Source of the DNA: Amphimedon queenslandica
Lineage: Eukaryota; Porifera; Demospongiae; Haplosclerida; Niphatidae
Reading direction: 5' to 3'
Assembly: GCF_000090795.2 (NCBI RefSeq)
Contig: NW_003546300.1
Span: forward strand, 112,368-155,393
Length of the DNA: 43,026 nt
Position 1 is the first letter of the stretch. Each line of letters opens with the position of its first letter. Made by a program: the position numbers and the translations under genes. The notes below the pieces were generated by a model that was not told where the DNA came from, made no database searches, and saw nothing but the letters and a program-made list of their open reading frames with translations. This document shows, piece by piece, positions 21,061-31,339 of this stretch.

Positions 21061-21670
21061 AAATACTATAATACTACATATATCATTATGAGAGGGCGGA
21101 TCAAATTTACCACAGGTGCTGCATATGTGGTACAGTTGCATGTAGCTAACAAAACGTAACTTTATAAGCCTTTTTTTTTGATACAGGCTGTAGCTGTTAA
21201 CATTTAAATACCTTTTATATTAATTAATAAAAGAATAATATGAGCTCAAGCAATACTATGGAAGCCAGTGATAAGCAATTCATCAGAGCACTCGGGCTTC
21301 AACATATCCTCAGGTAGTAGGCTCGAAAGCCAGACCAATGTGGCTTGTCAACATCAGTGTGAGACTCCTTACAATGGCATTGCCGCCAGCCATTGTGTGT
21401 GGTTGACCATAGCCCGTAGATTGTTGAGTCTATAACTCCTAATCTGTCAGAATTAGGTCGGTTTGGATCAATTTATTCACTGCTAATGACATGTTTCTTC
21501 ATTTATAAGCTTAAGTGATGCTTTTTTCAAGTTCTTTCAACGAGGAGGACTGCTGGTTGTCAAGGTAGCCATCTCTTCTTGCCATGTGGTAGTCTGCTAG
21601 CTATTGCGCATGAGTAAAATGTGATCTGCCCACTGAAATTGATATATATTACGTATAACATGCCTACTTG
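21061..21670. other. Gene-poor stretch, no gene seen
   Basis: Moderately GC-richer at 21290-21430. No open frame or motif I can support. Confidence 0.4.
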
Positions 21671-21672
21671 GG

Positions 21673-21746
21673 CTGTCTCTGATTTACAGGCACCTCCCCT
21701 CAGGCACTACGTGCCTTCGTGGTCAGTCCCTGTCAATCAGATACAG
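21673..21746. repeat. Hairpin with outer 18-bp arms and inner palindrome
   Basis: ctgtctctgatttacagg (21673-21690) pairs with cctgtcaatcagatacag (21729-21746), with two mismatches. The loop is centred on the palindrome-like ggcactacgtgcc (21703-21715). It is locally GC-rich compared with its surroundings. It could be a small inverted-repeat element or a structured RNA. Confidence 0.5.
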
Positions 21747-21883
21747 ACCTCCGAGGCGTGATATATCTATTACTTACATATTATTCTGTAATTGTTATGT
21801 TTTATTATAAGGTATATTTACTCTGACTATGCATTTAATACAAGGTATAATATAGTCTAGTGCTCTAGTAATGTTCGTCATGT

Positions 21884-22400
21884 TTAGTATTGGCTTTTAG
21901 TGCATCTTTTAATGATTCTAGTTGCGGCGTCTATAGCCTCAACACATGCCTGCCACTCTGCTTTAATCTTGGCCCTACAGTGCTTGGGGTAGTGACAGAA
22001 GGCAAGAGCCTTACTATTATCCATTCTGCGTTTCTCATACTGTTTTTCCCTCTTACACCCCTCACATTGCAAGTCAACATTTCCGTTTTAGTAAACACAA
22101 GTCATAGCATGTTAGTGAAAATTGCATCTGCTACAGCTCCTTGTTTTTATTTGAAAAGCATCTATGTTCTGAAATTCAGGTAGCTGTACCAGTGGTGGTA
22201 TGACTGGTTCATGTGCATCTACCTCTGCATCAGGCAAGCTATTTGTACTTGTGAGGGTAAAGTAGGTGGCAGTTGCACTGGTGGAGGAAGTGATGAATGT
22301 AGTACATCTACATCATTTACATGTACCTGAGGCACAAACACCTGGCTGTGTTAGTGGAGAGGATGGACAGGTAGGTGCATCAAATGACTCAGACATCTGA
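21884..22400 (-). pseudogene. Unrecognised protein fragment
   Basis: Read leftwards from about 22400: MSESFDAPTCPSSPLTQPG, then in changing frames a Pro/Val-rich part (PPPVQLPPTLPSQV; HEPVIPPLVQLPEF) and finally DLQCEGCKREKQYEKRRMDN through a 62-codon open stretch ending WQACVEAIDAATRIIKR...SQY at 21884. The CEGC pair could bind a metal. The WQ.C..AIDA..R ending resembles the last exon at 24673-24810 (WRQCIQAIDAGLRG), which hints at related sequences in opposite orientation. Frame changes suggest decay or missed short introns. No family recognised. Confidence 0.35.
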
Positions 22401-22967
22401 TTACTGAGATTAGGAATAAAATGAAAATTATGGGTGTTTTTATGAGTTACTGTACCGATCAGCTATAAGTTTACTGAACGTTTACACGACACGGGTGCAG
22501 CTAGTCGAGGCACTCAATGCACACTAGTGCAAAGTAGTGCCTGGATCATGCATTTATTTTGTACATCGCATAGCTTACTACGTTCTGTGGTCCACAAGTG
22601 TCGTCTAGTGCAGAGTACATTTAGAAATGGCTAGATCTTTATATAGGCATGTCATATTATTTTAACGTGTTAATATATTTTTTGATATGTCTAAAGATAC
22701 ATGTGCGCATTTTATAAAGTATTTATATAGTAGCACACATGCTCACTAAACTGCCACGTGAAAAGTATTTCAACTTGCTACCTATATAAGTAGCACGTGT
22801 TGCTCACTGTTGCTGTGCTAAGACTAAGTCTCTAAGGTTGCCAAGTGAGATTTCATCTGTGGTAGCGACATTGCAACAATTGTAGTGCCAGTATGACAAC
22901 AAGGACCATAACAAACAGCTGAAATAAATAATACTTCCTGGAGTTTAAAGTAGACAAGAATCTCGTC
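22401..22967. other. No gene seen
   Basis: Intergenic sequence upstream of the exon pair at 22968. It could contain the promoter of that gene, but I see no definable element. Confidence 0.4.
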
Positions 22968-23149
22968 ATGGTACCAGAGGGGGCATTAGGAGGAGGTTTC
23001 ATTGAAATCAATGAAAAAATCATTCACAAGAAGTATACCTGCATTGTAGTCAACAAAGGTGAGTATGTGACTTTCAGTTTCTTGTTATCATGGTTTTATT
23101 AGGAAGTGAAAAGGATATGATAATGAAAGAAATATATTTTGGCAATGAC
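22968..23149 (+). CDS. First two exons of an unrecognised short-intron gene
   Basis: An ATG at 22968 opens MVPEGALGGGFIEINEKIIH and continues KKYTCIVVNK to a strong donor (GTGAGT) at 23059. A 44-bp intron ends in AG at 23102. Exon 2, 23103-23149, stays in phase as GSEKDMIMKEIYFGND and ends at a GTAAGC donor. Phase conservation and consensus splice sites support a real gene or a recent remnant. The natural continuation is the tandem exon array at 23200 onward. No domain recognised. Confidence 0.45.
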
Positions 23150-23745
23150 GTAAGCTTTGTATCTGTTCTTTATGTGTATGTACCTTCATTTGTATGCAGG
23201 ACGAAATTACTGATACTTCATGACAAAGGGGCTCAAAAGAAGAGAGTTTTCAATTTAAGCTGTATAGTTCACATGTGTATGTGTACCTTCAGCTGTATAC
23301 AGGATGAAGTTACTGACTTTCTGTGAAATCTCATGAGAAAGGGGCTAAACTGAAGAGAGTTTTGAATGTAAGCTGCATAGTTCATTAGTGTATGTGTACT
23401 TTCATCTGTATACAGGACAAAGTTACTGATTTTGCTGTGAAATCTCATGAGAAAGTGGCTTAACAGAAGAGTTTTGAATGTAAGCTGTATAGTTCACATA
23501 TGTTTGTACCTTCATCTGTAGGACAAATTTACTGATATTGCTGTGAAATCTCATGAGAAAGAGCTAAGAAAAGAGTTTTGAATGTAAGATATATATTTCA
23601 CATGTGTATGTGTACCTTCATCTGTATACAGAAAGAAGTTACTGATTTTGCTGTGAAATCTCATCAGAAAGTGTTAAGAAGAAGAGTGTTTTGAATGTAA
23701 GCCATAAAGTCAGACATGTGTATGTACCTTCATTTGTAAAGATAG
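23150..23745 (+). repeat. Tandem array of exon-intron units, five copies, about 103-113 bp each
   Basis: Five repeats start at about 23200, 23303, 23416, 23522 and 23632. Each has a 60-66-bp exon-like part (ga(c/t)aaagttactgatttt ... gagagttttgaat) followed by gtaag, a 40-50-bp intron-like part with gttcacatgtgtatgtg, and an acceptor (ctgtatacag). The exon consensus reads D(K/E)VTDFAVKSHEKGAK and then KRVLN. Individual copies carry shifts or stops (copy 2 lacks a base in GCT; copy 3 has TAA). A sixth intron-like part precedes copy 1. This looks like unequal crossing-over of a small exon with its intron. Confidence 0.65.
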
Positions 23746-24190
23746 CATGAATTTACTTTCATTGACATTGTGAAGTCAAGCAAACAATCTTTCACCAGTA
23801 ATACTGTAAGCTGTACTGTAGCTTCTTTATCATTTAGCCTGCTTCATTTATTGTCTGTACACACATGTATATTGGATGATCATGACGTTACTTTAATTAA
23901 TTCTTATTCTTCACTGGATACTTCATTTCCTGTATATCCTCCTACATGTACCTTCAATAACATGTTCACTGATATCATGACTTTATGTAGAATTCAAACT
24001 ACAACACGCCACCACTTTCATCAAAAACTGACGACATCATTGATAATTATAATTTTCTTCCGAAGGTATTGCAATATCATCAATAGTTACATAAAATTTT
24101 GGGTGCTTTTTACTGGAAAAATGTTCATGCATAAATAGCAATGACAGAATTGAAACAACAGTTGAAAAATCGAGAAATTCATTTTTAAAT
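23746..24190. other. No supported gene
   Basis: A 122-codon forward frame (23770-24138) is open but low-complexity, rich in Leu, Ile, Ser and Thr, and without recognisable motif; not called. Confidence 0.35.
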
Positions 24191-24502
24191 ATGGATACAC
24201 AAAATGATGGTGGTGACAATGATGACAATATTTCTCCCCTCCCTCTTCCAATCGTAAAGGATGATTTGACCTCGTGGAAATCATTCAGCACTCCAACTAA
24301 TAGGCCATCAAAGTACTCATTGGAAAGTCATAAGAATTTTCCATCAACAAACCCATTTACAAATCTTCCTTCAACAAACCCATTCGAAACTCCCACAAAT
24401 CCTACATCAACGAACCCATTCCACCACCAATTTATAAATGCTACAAATTTCCAGACTCCTCAGCAAAAAACTCCTGCCCTTCCTCCAATAATACAACAAT
24501 AA
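24191..24502 (+). CDS. Pro/Thr-rich ORF with three STNPF motifs
   Basis: 103 residues: an acidic start (MDTQNDGGDNDDNIS), a PLPLPIVKDDLTSWKSFSTP segment, then PSTNPFTNLPSTNPFETP and TSTNPFHHQF, ending PPIIQQ. NPF is the ligand motif of EH domains in endocytic adaptors, and repeated spaced NPF is typical of such proteins. The ORF could be one exon of the gene starting at 22968 and ending at 24810, but the joining introns are not defined. The TGG at WKSFST and the acidic DD also resemble adaptor tails. Function inferred only from the short motif. Confidence 0.4.
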   Translation: MDTQNDGGDNDDNISPLPLPIVKDDLTSWKSFSTPTNRPSKYSLESHKNFPSTNPFTNLPSTNPFETPTNPTSTNPFHHQFINATNFQTPQQKTPALPPIIQQ

Positions 24503-24616
24503 GACCTTTCTTATATCAAAAGGAAGAGCCCTTCAAGACCAAACTTCTCCAAAAACCTGATTTCTCAGCTAATTGATGGGGATGAGTGTGCAAGACAAAA
24601 TGTTAGTTGAACGAGG

Positions 24617-24665
24617 GGTACATTTTACAAACATGTACATTTTACAAACATGTACATTTTACATG
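24617..24665. repeat. 17-bp tandem repeat, about 2.5 copies
   Basis: Unit gtacattttacaaacat, repeated and ending gtacattttacatgtatc. It lies in a probable intron directly before the AG at 24671-24672. Confidence 0.8.
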
Positions 24666-24672
24666 TATCCAG

Positions 24673-24810
24673 CTCAAGTGGGGGTACCTCGATGCTGCTT
24701 GGAGACAATGTATACAAGCAATAGATGCTGGATTGAGGGGACTTATCGGCAAAGATTTAATTCGTTTGTCGCTTTGTGATATAATGAAAAATAAAGATAA
24801 ATCTTTATAA
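24673..24810 (+). CDS. Probable terminal exon of an unrecognised gene
   Basis: After the acceptor at 24671-24672 the frame reads LKWGYLDAAWRQCIQAIDAG, then LRGLIGKDLIRLSLCDIMKN and KDKSL, stop at 24808-24810. It is helical and charged, and resembles the C-terminal part of the reverse-strand fragment at 21884. An upstream frame may begin near 24545 (ISQLIDGDECARQNVS). Not identified. Confidence 0.35.
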   Translation, partial: LKWGYLDAAWRQCIQAIDAGLRGLIGKDLIRLSLCDIMKNKDKSL

Positions 24811-25239
24811 AACATAATGTAACTGTACCTGCATGCCAGTTGCTAATAAGTAACCATAATTTTGTGAGTCCAATTCCCTCTTGTCAGTGGCAGATCTAAG
24901 GGTGTTCCTAGTCTCGTGCCATTCTCTAGCCTACAGACAGAGAGTTCCATGGAACCCCCCTTGGCAAATGAAGTTGTCTTCTGTTTCATTTATCCTCCAA
25001 CACAAACATTGTTACTATACAGTACACCGTCCTTGTGAAGTATAATACAAATAGATGCACAATTATGCCACTTATGTCTTCCACTAAAGTATCTCCTTTG
25101 CACATCGTTAAGATATCTTATTTTCTTTCTTTTGTAGTACCACCTCACCCTTCCCAATAACCATACCCTCACCACTCCCACAAGTTTTCAAAATTTATAC
25201 ATTAATATTTGTTATTTACAATAACATATTTACACTTTA
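24811..25239. other. No gene seen
   Basis: A 63-codon reverse frame (25181-24990) has no recognisable feature. Confidence 0.4.
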
Positions 25240-25975
25240 TAATGTAATTTCATGTGCCATTGGTGGCCTTGGACTGTTCCTTTTGAAGGAAGACAATAGC
25301 AGTAAGTCATTTTTTTCAAAAGAATAAATAGCTGACACTAAATGAAAAAAAAAAGAACATGATAAGGTGATAACATAAAAATCAATAACTAAATTAAAAT
25401 TTACAATCCAAATAAATTTTAAGATAAGTGATAGAAGTTGATTGTTCGATGTTGCTTGGGAGAGAGTTCCAGAGTCTAATGCTAGATTGAAGGAAGGAGA
25501 GGCAATAGGAGGAGGTACGACAGAATGGGACAATATAGTTATAGGGACAATAGTGACGGACAGACATTGGAGAGGGAGGGTGTGGAGTAAGGGGAAGAGT
25601 TGAGTGAGTGAGTCAATTGTTAATTACAAAAGAATGAAAGCTTTGATCTCTTTCGTCTGCATTCCAGTGTAGTTAAATTGAGAGAAGAAAGGAGGCTACT
25701 ATAGGGGGTAGACCAGGATTTCAAGATCATTTTAAGAGTAAAGTACTGCACTTAATCAATGGAGGAGGAAAAAAGAGACTGAAAAAGGGTCCCAGATTGG
25801 AGACCCATACTCAAGAATGGGACAGACAATGGTGGTATAGAGAGACAGTAAGGTTTTTGGGGAGGTGAGAGAGTAGAATTGACGGTAAGTTAAACAAATG
25901 AGAGGCGCTTAGCTCTTTCAATCATATAAGTAATATGCTTAAACCAGGAGAGGTTACATGGTGTAAATGTACATT
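25240..25975 (-). pseudogene. 3' end of a non-LTR retrotransposon (CR1/L2-like) reverse transcriptase ORF
   Basis: Read leftwards from about 25975: MIERAKRLSFV, then TLLSLYTTIVCPILEYGSPI and WDPFSVS, a hallmark of the segment after the RT palm (L.....P.LEYGS..W.P). After frameshifts, about 25560-25400 gives VPFCRTSSYCLSFLQSSIRL, then WNSLPSNIEQSTSITYLKIYL, matching the F..R....WN.LP C-terminal motif of CR1/L2/Rex elements. The YADD catalytic box would lie upstream and is absent, consistent with 5' truncation. The AT-rich end near 25200-25350 is probably the element's 3' tail. Confidence 0.7.
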
Positions 25976-26103
25976 TATATGTATTATGTACCTTTTCTCT
26001 AAATTTTCTATGCTAGTTTGTCTCTATACAAATCTGTACAATACTGTAACTGCCAGTACTTGGCCACACTTTCATTCTTATCAAAATATACACAAATACA
26101 TTT

Positions 26104-26371
26104 GAAATTAATGTATAATATATAGTATATACCTTTCACATCTTATACCAAACGATCTTTTTAGCAAGTAACAGTAAAAACTAAAACTATTTTGGCATGC
26201 ACACCTCTTATCTAATAATTGTCAAACACATGTATAATTAATGTATAACTTTATACCTTTCACATCTTCTACCAAACTATCTTCTTAGCATGTAATAGTA
26301 AAATCTGAAACTAATTTGGCATGCATACCTTCAACATGGACTTCAATAGTCTCTTCGTTATTTTCAGCCAT
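26104..26371 (-). CDS. Small first exon followed by a tandemly duplicated micro-exon unit
   Basis: On the reverse strand an ATG at 26371 reads MAENNEETIEVHVE and ends at a donor (GTATGC) at 26328. Two tandem units of about 118 bp follow (about 26335-26218 and 26217-26104). Each contains an acceptor-like ctaag (ctaaa in the second), a 27-bp exon-like piece (first copy EDSLVEDVKG), and a donor-like gtata. The first micro-exon spans 26283-26257. The second copy is more diverged. Expression is unknown; the layout mirrors the exon array at 23150. Confidence 0.35.
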
Positions 26372-27150
26372 TTTTCTAAAAGCTACAGAAATAACATGTG
26401 CTAGAAAATTCTTTTTACGTAGTTGACACAGCACAATCTAATTGTTCAGCAGAAGTAACACCAATTTCATAGGTGTGTATTAAATATTTGGAAATATATT
26501 TATACAGGATTGGGTTGATTTTTAGAATAACAAATAGAACTTGACTTTGTTGTAGATCATAGATAATGTTGACAGAGTTTATTTGGCGACAATTATAATT
26601 TTATTTGTGAAGCAATATTTTTATTTTAGAATGCAACAAAAATACAGTTTTTATAAAAGTTTTATTCTACATGCATGAAGTGATCAGAAAGTACATGTAC
26701 TTGCATATGTTATTATTATTATTGAGCACTTGAATAATAAAAGTAATACATTAAAATAATAGGAAGAATTTGCATGCATAGTCACAGGATATCTACCTTT
26801 TATCCCATATTTAAATTTTGTTTATTTTTCATTTATTGCTCATAACTTAGGTTCTGTATTTTTGGGTCTCAAAAATGCAGACTTTCAAAACAATGTTCTG
26901 ACATTAAATTGCAGATTTGTAAGAATCAAATGTGACAAATTGATTATGCCATTTTAAGTCAATTTTAAGTCATTTTACGTACCGTTAGGACAATGAAATT
27001 ATACCATTGTATGGTACATGTACATAAATGTTGGCATGTCTTTGGGTAGTGATACATGTTACATACATGTAAGCATATCTTTCGTTCTTAGCATGCTGGT
27101 TAGCTGCATTAGCTATAGTTATTTCTTGTTAAAAATGTAATGTACACTAA
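26372..27150. other. No gene seen
   Basis: AT-rich intergenic sequence with several TACATGTA words (26693, 27011, 27056). Confidence 0.4.
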
Positions 27151-27380
27151 TGTGCCTTGCTGGTCCACTCCGTTGCTCTAATTTGTAGTGTACAGAATTG
27201 AGAACTTGTTTAAAATAATACAAACTTAATCAATTGTAGTAACAATAAATATTGTTATTAAAAATGTGCCTTGCTGGTGCACTCTGTTACTCTAATTTGT
27301 AGTGTACAGCATTGAGAACTTGCTTGCAATAATAATGAATTAACCTTTTGCAGTAACAAGAAATAATGTTATTAAAAATT
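27151..27380. repeat. Two-copy tandem repeat, about 114-bp unit
   Basis: tgtgccttgctggt starts copies at 27151 and 27265. The copies stay alike through cactc(c/t)gtt, ctctaatttgtagtgtacag and gaacttg, and end with ttattaaaaat. No coding potential. Confidence 0.8.
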
Positions 27381-27545
27381 AAAATTACAAACAATTTATC
27401 ATTACAACCTCATGGAATAATAATACAGTAACTTAAGAACAAAACATGGTACACCTAGTTAACTTTGTAGAAGTAGTACTCTCAACCTTGTTTCATGGAC
27501 CTATTAAGGTAGACACATATATAACTTTAAGTTTGATACACGTAA
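27381..27545. other. Short intergenic stretch
   Basis: No feature seen up to the probable left end of the hAT element. Confidence 0.4.
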
Positions 27546-27812
27546 CAGTGTCATAGCCGGGATTTTTAAGAAAGGGAAGGCAAAAGTAATGCGGCACGCG
27601 AAAAGTGCTGTGAAATTTTGAACACACCCATTTTTGCGGGTGCTCACACAATTTTTGACCTCGAGTGCATGCGGAGCTATCCATTACCGAATATTACATC
27701 GTCAATGGGCTAGGTTTAGGGGCGGAGAGCTAAAAATTGATATTATTATGGATAAAACAAACTTATAAAAAAAGCAATGAGTGTCTAGTTATAGAACTAT
27801 ATTCAGTTACAG

Positions 27813-29970
27813 TTATAGTTGCAGACATCTTCGATGCCTCGTCTCAAATTTGTCAATGACTGCTTTGATATTTACTGGTATATCCCGATGAATGTGCAGT
27901 AAAGCAAGACTGGATAGACGCTCCTTGGTCATGGTTGATCTTAGGCTTGACTTTGTTCCTTTCAGCCCACTAAAGGACGTTTTATCAGTACAGGAAGTCA
28001 CTGGCAGATTGCAGAGAATGGTAACTAGTACCTTGATGTTAGGATAAAGCTGGATATCAGAGGTAATGTTGAGTAAAGACTCATTCGCAAAGAGCTTCAG
28101 CCATGTGTTTCCTTTTCTTGACTGCATTTAGTATGCCAGTTGTGTAGTTCACGAGCAAGAGAGGATAAATTTGGAAGGTCTTCAGTGTACTATTCCTTAG
28201 CTTTCATCATAAAACTAGAAACAACATATAGATCCTTTGTTACAAGAACTGATGAAATCAAATACAACCCTTGTAAAGCTGTCGTTTGACTCTCAGAAAA
28301 TCTGGTGAGAAATTTGGTTTGGTCATCTTATATTGGAATTGATGTTGTGCGTTTGTAGAACTCGAAGGGTTTGGAAGCTGGTGTGTGTGATCTGTGATGC
28401 TGAGGACTACACATTTGAGGAACTGATGGTGTTCTTACTGAATCGCACATATCAGAAATAGCATTAAACCACTTGCTGAGGTATGTATCTATATTACTTC
28501 TAACTTGCTCCAAGGAAGATGTCAACGAGTTTACCTCAGCCATTGCATGAACCATGTCTTTAGCTCCCATTTGAAGCGTAGTGGTGAGACTGTAGAGGCA
28601 CTGTATACATTCCTGTGTGATAACTAGAGCAGCAATGTACTCGGTGGAAGTAATTGCTTGTAGAAGAGTGTTGGCATCTACATCAGATTCATTAAACCAC
28701 ATTGATGACTTTTGGGTGGAGTTTTCTGACTGTATAAGGCATCAATCCTCTCAACCCAGCCTACCAAGTCCTACAAAGATACTTTAGCATCTGAACATTT
28801 GAATCAGGCTGGGTGTTTTGAATGGCCTCTTGTAACTTCTTTTGGGAGCAAAAAAATGTTGATAGTCGATAGACAACAGTCATGTTATGAACGCTTTTCT
28901 CCTCAAAAGAAGCCACAGTCATGTTATGAACGCTTTTTTCCTCAAAAAAAGCCACAACAGCAAAATTTAAACAATGGGAAGCACTATTTGTGTAGAGGGC
29001 CATTGGATACTCTAAACAAATGCATAATAGTGCTCCCTTTGTTTTACCAGACATGTTACTGGCTCCATCGTATGCCTGCCCCCGAAGGTTTGATGGATCC
29101 ACGTGGTCACTGAAAAATTTAAACATCATGTAACTTAAAGCTTCTGCAGTAATTTCATTATCACATTTCAGAAATGTAACTAAATCTTCTCTGATTTGGC
29201 AAAATGATGTCTCCACATACCTTAAAACTTGACAGAGTTGCTCTTTATTGGAACAATCAGTAACCTCGTCGGCGACTAATGAATAACTGAGACTGCTAAT
29301 AACCTTTGTCTGTATGGCATCGCGAATACGTTGAGGATCTAAACCAAGTATGTTGAGGATCTGATTTTGTATTTCTGGAGAAGTATATATTGCATAATTA
29401 CCTGCTGATTCCAAGTGTTTCTTAAAAATGGTATCCCCAGCTGAAACTTAAGTTAATCAGAGCTGGAAGTTTCCATGGTTACATGATGATGAAACACCTT
29501 TGATATCAGTACCACTGTCCTAATGACCACAAAGTGAAATATTCTGTCAACCACACAACATGATTGTCTTAAAAATAGAGTGAAGCTTTCGTCTATTGGT
29601 TTAAATGCAGTGAGACAAATCACATCTAAGCTGAACTGCTACGCTAGCTTGTCAACCACTCATTTCTTGCACAAAACCATCACAAAACACTACAGCATCC
29701 TTATGGTATTATCTGTCTACGTGACTATCACATAACTCGTAGGCAGTCTTAATGTTGGTAATTTGGGTTTTCATGAAATTTTTAATAACATCAGTGCTTT
29801 CGGCAAACAAGACACAGGGGAGGCAATATCTACCATTGTCCTTTTTACAGTACACTAACCACTTAAAGGTCTTGGAAGCTGTGTGACTTTTTTGGAAAAT
29901 TAAAAGTCGAGTTTGGGTGTGAAATGACTGCAATGGAAATAATATTTCTCTTTTTTAGCCAGTGAATGCC
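27813..29970 (-). pseudogene. hAT-family transposase (TTF-type zinc finger, DUF4371-like, dimerisation domain)
   Basis: In coding order: about 29933-29709 KTFKWLVYCKKDNGRYCLPC (TTF-type zinc finger region); about 29600-29420 CGRQNISLCGH, CNHGNFQL, SAGDTIFKKHLESAGNYAIY; 29414-28761 SYSLVADEVTDCSNKEQLCQ, LRGQAYDGASNMSGKTKGAL and NSASHCLNFAVV, the RNase H-like core with the first D in ADEVTD and the second in YDGASN; 28702-28328, the helical insert; 28127-27813 YPNIKVLVTILCNLPVTSCT and ERLSSLALLHIHRDIPVNIK, the C-terminal dimerisation domain. Similarity to ZMYM1-like hAT proteins is strong. Breaks occur at 29700, 28750 and 28130-28330, so it is inactive. Confidence 0.85.
28876..28953. repeat. 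39-bp tandem duplication inside the hAT coding region
   Basis: Two copies starting acagtcatgttatgaacgct at 28876 and 28915, with two substitutions. It adds 13 residues in frame (EEKSVHNMTVASF repeated) right after the SHCLN motif. Confidence 0.9.
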
Positions 29971-30616
29971 TTCTTTTCACAACAGTACTAACATCTGTGT
30001 GGCAAGAGATGACAAATAGCTTTAGTTGCTCTGGATCATGATATTGCAAGCAGGGTTACTTTGATGGCGGTGGTCGTAAGGGAACTTCTCCCTTCACAAC
30101 TCTCTGATGACCCCCCAGAGTTACTTCTAAGGATTGTAATTATACTATTATAATGAACTTATATGCTTTCATTATTGTTTATTGTAAATGACATATTTCC
30201 TTAGCACTAGCACTAGGACACTGAGTTATTATTTTTAAATATCTATCTATTGACATGTTACTTCATTTTTATAATTGTCTTCACTTTAATTCACTTGTTA
30301 TCAGTTTACAGCTGTTTGTGGTGTAGCTTGTGGTACATTCATGTGCAAACATGACTTCTATTGAGGTATTTCGAGCCACACCTATCACTTATGTAGTAAG
30401 CCACGCCCATTTTAAAAATTTCAGCCACGGTATATTTGACGAGCACTGTTTGCTCTTCTCAAATTAAATTAATTGAACATTTAAAAGAGATTTTTGGAGT
30501 TTGTGTGTTATTAGTAAGTTATGCTAATTGTATTTTAAGCCCTAATTTTCTGAAAATAATTGAATAAAGGGGGGACAATAGCCCTTCTTGTGCCCCCTGC
30601 ATAAATCTATAGCTAG

Positions 30617-31075
30617 ACACACTAAAAAAGGTAGACTGAAGCTTGTAAAAGTGCTCAAAAGGAAGACTCAAAGTTTGCAATGATGCATGTGACATTCCAT
30701 TAATACATGTAAATAAACATAAATGAAGAAGTAGGAAATGTGCTGTATAATTATCACTACTGTACCTGTCATGAATTTGCTACAAATGGGGAAAAACATG
30801 ATTTGTGTAAAGTTGTACATGGCAACTTGCATGTATGAAAATAAATAAACAATATCACAACTAAAACCTTGTCAATGCAGCAAAATACTTTACGGTGAAA
30901 AAGGAAGTGTTGCTATGGCACTAAATTGAGGTGTCAATGTATTGTGCAGTTTTAACGATATATAAGCATCATTGTATCACCAATTGTGTTCCAATAATGC
31001 AATTATGTCAAAACTATTGTCATTGACTTATGGAGATAAATGAGAATAATAAAAGTAAATGAGCACTAAGAAATA
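30617..31075. other. No gene seen
   Basis: AT-rich intergenic sequence; contains the candidate 8-bp hAT flank at its left end. Confidence 0.4.
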
Positions 31076-31331
31076 CTATATATTAGTCAATGACATAAAT
31101 CCCTCAATGAAAGGATGTGTAACAAGTGTCATTCCATACAAAAATTCAAGTAAATAGCACAGTGGACGAGAAGTGACATCATTCTTAATGTTCATATCAT
31201 AGTATGCTAGACGGCAATACTCTACAGAGGCCATAAGGCTTGGCAATGTGATAACATTGTTTTTCTGAATGGCCACTAATAACTCAACCATATCAGAAAG
31301 ATCACTGCCAAAGCCAAGTATATGGGGATGG
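31076..31331 (-). CDS. Probable terminal exon of an unrecognised gene
   Basis: After an acceptor (catag) at 31332-31336 the reverse strand reads HPHILGFGSDLSDMVELLVA, IQKNNVITLPSLMASVEYCR, LAYYDMNIKNDVTSRPLCYL and LEFLYGMTLVTHPFIEGFMS, with a stop at 31076. 85 codons with balanced composition and no break look like genuine coding sequence. A possible preceding exon at about 31500-31445 (CAKSVATLLATAKRKCSPLL) has a stop in it. No family recognised. Confidence 0.4.
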
Positions 31332-31339
31332 CTATGTTG

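Larger units (their letters stand above)
27546..30616 (-). mobile_element. hAT transposon, decayed, about 3.07 kb
   Basis: The left end cagtgtcatagccgggattt at 27546 resembles the CAGTGGCGTAGCC ends of hAT elements. The right end is less clear: the inner gcccttcttgtgccccctgc (30577-30596) is a common hAT subterminal motif, and the end was placed at 30616. The flanks acacgtaa (27538-27545) and acacacta (30617-30624) match at only five or six of 8, so the target duplication is tentative. The interior carries a hAT transposase pseudogene. The stretch 29970-30560 between gene and right end has no ORF. Confidence 0.6.

Noticed and set aside
23770-24138. 122-codon forward open frame
   Set aside because: Low-complexity Leu/Ile/Ser/Thr sequence with overlapping frames on the other strand; no motif or splice support.
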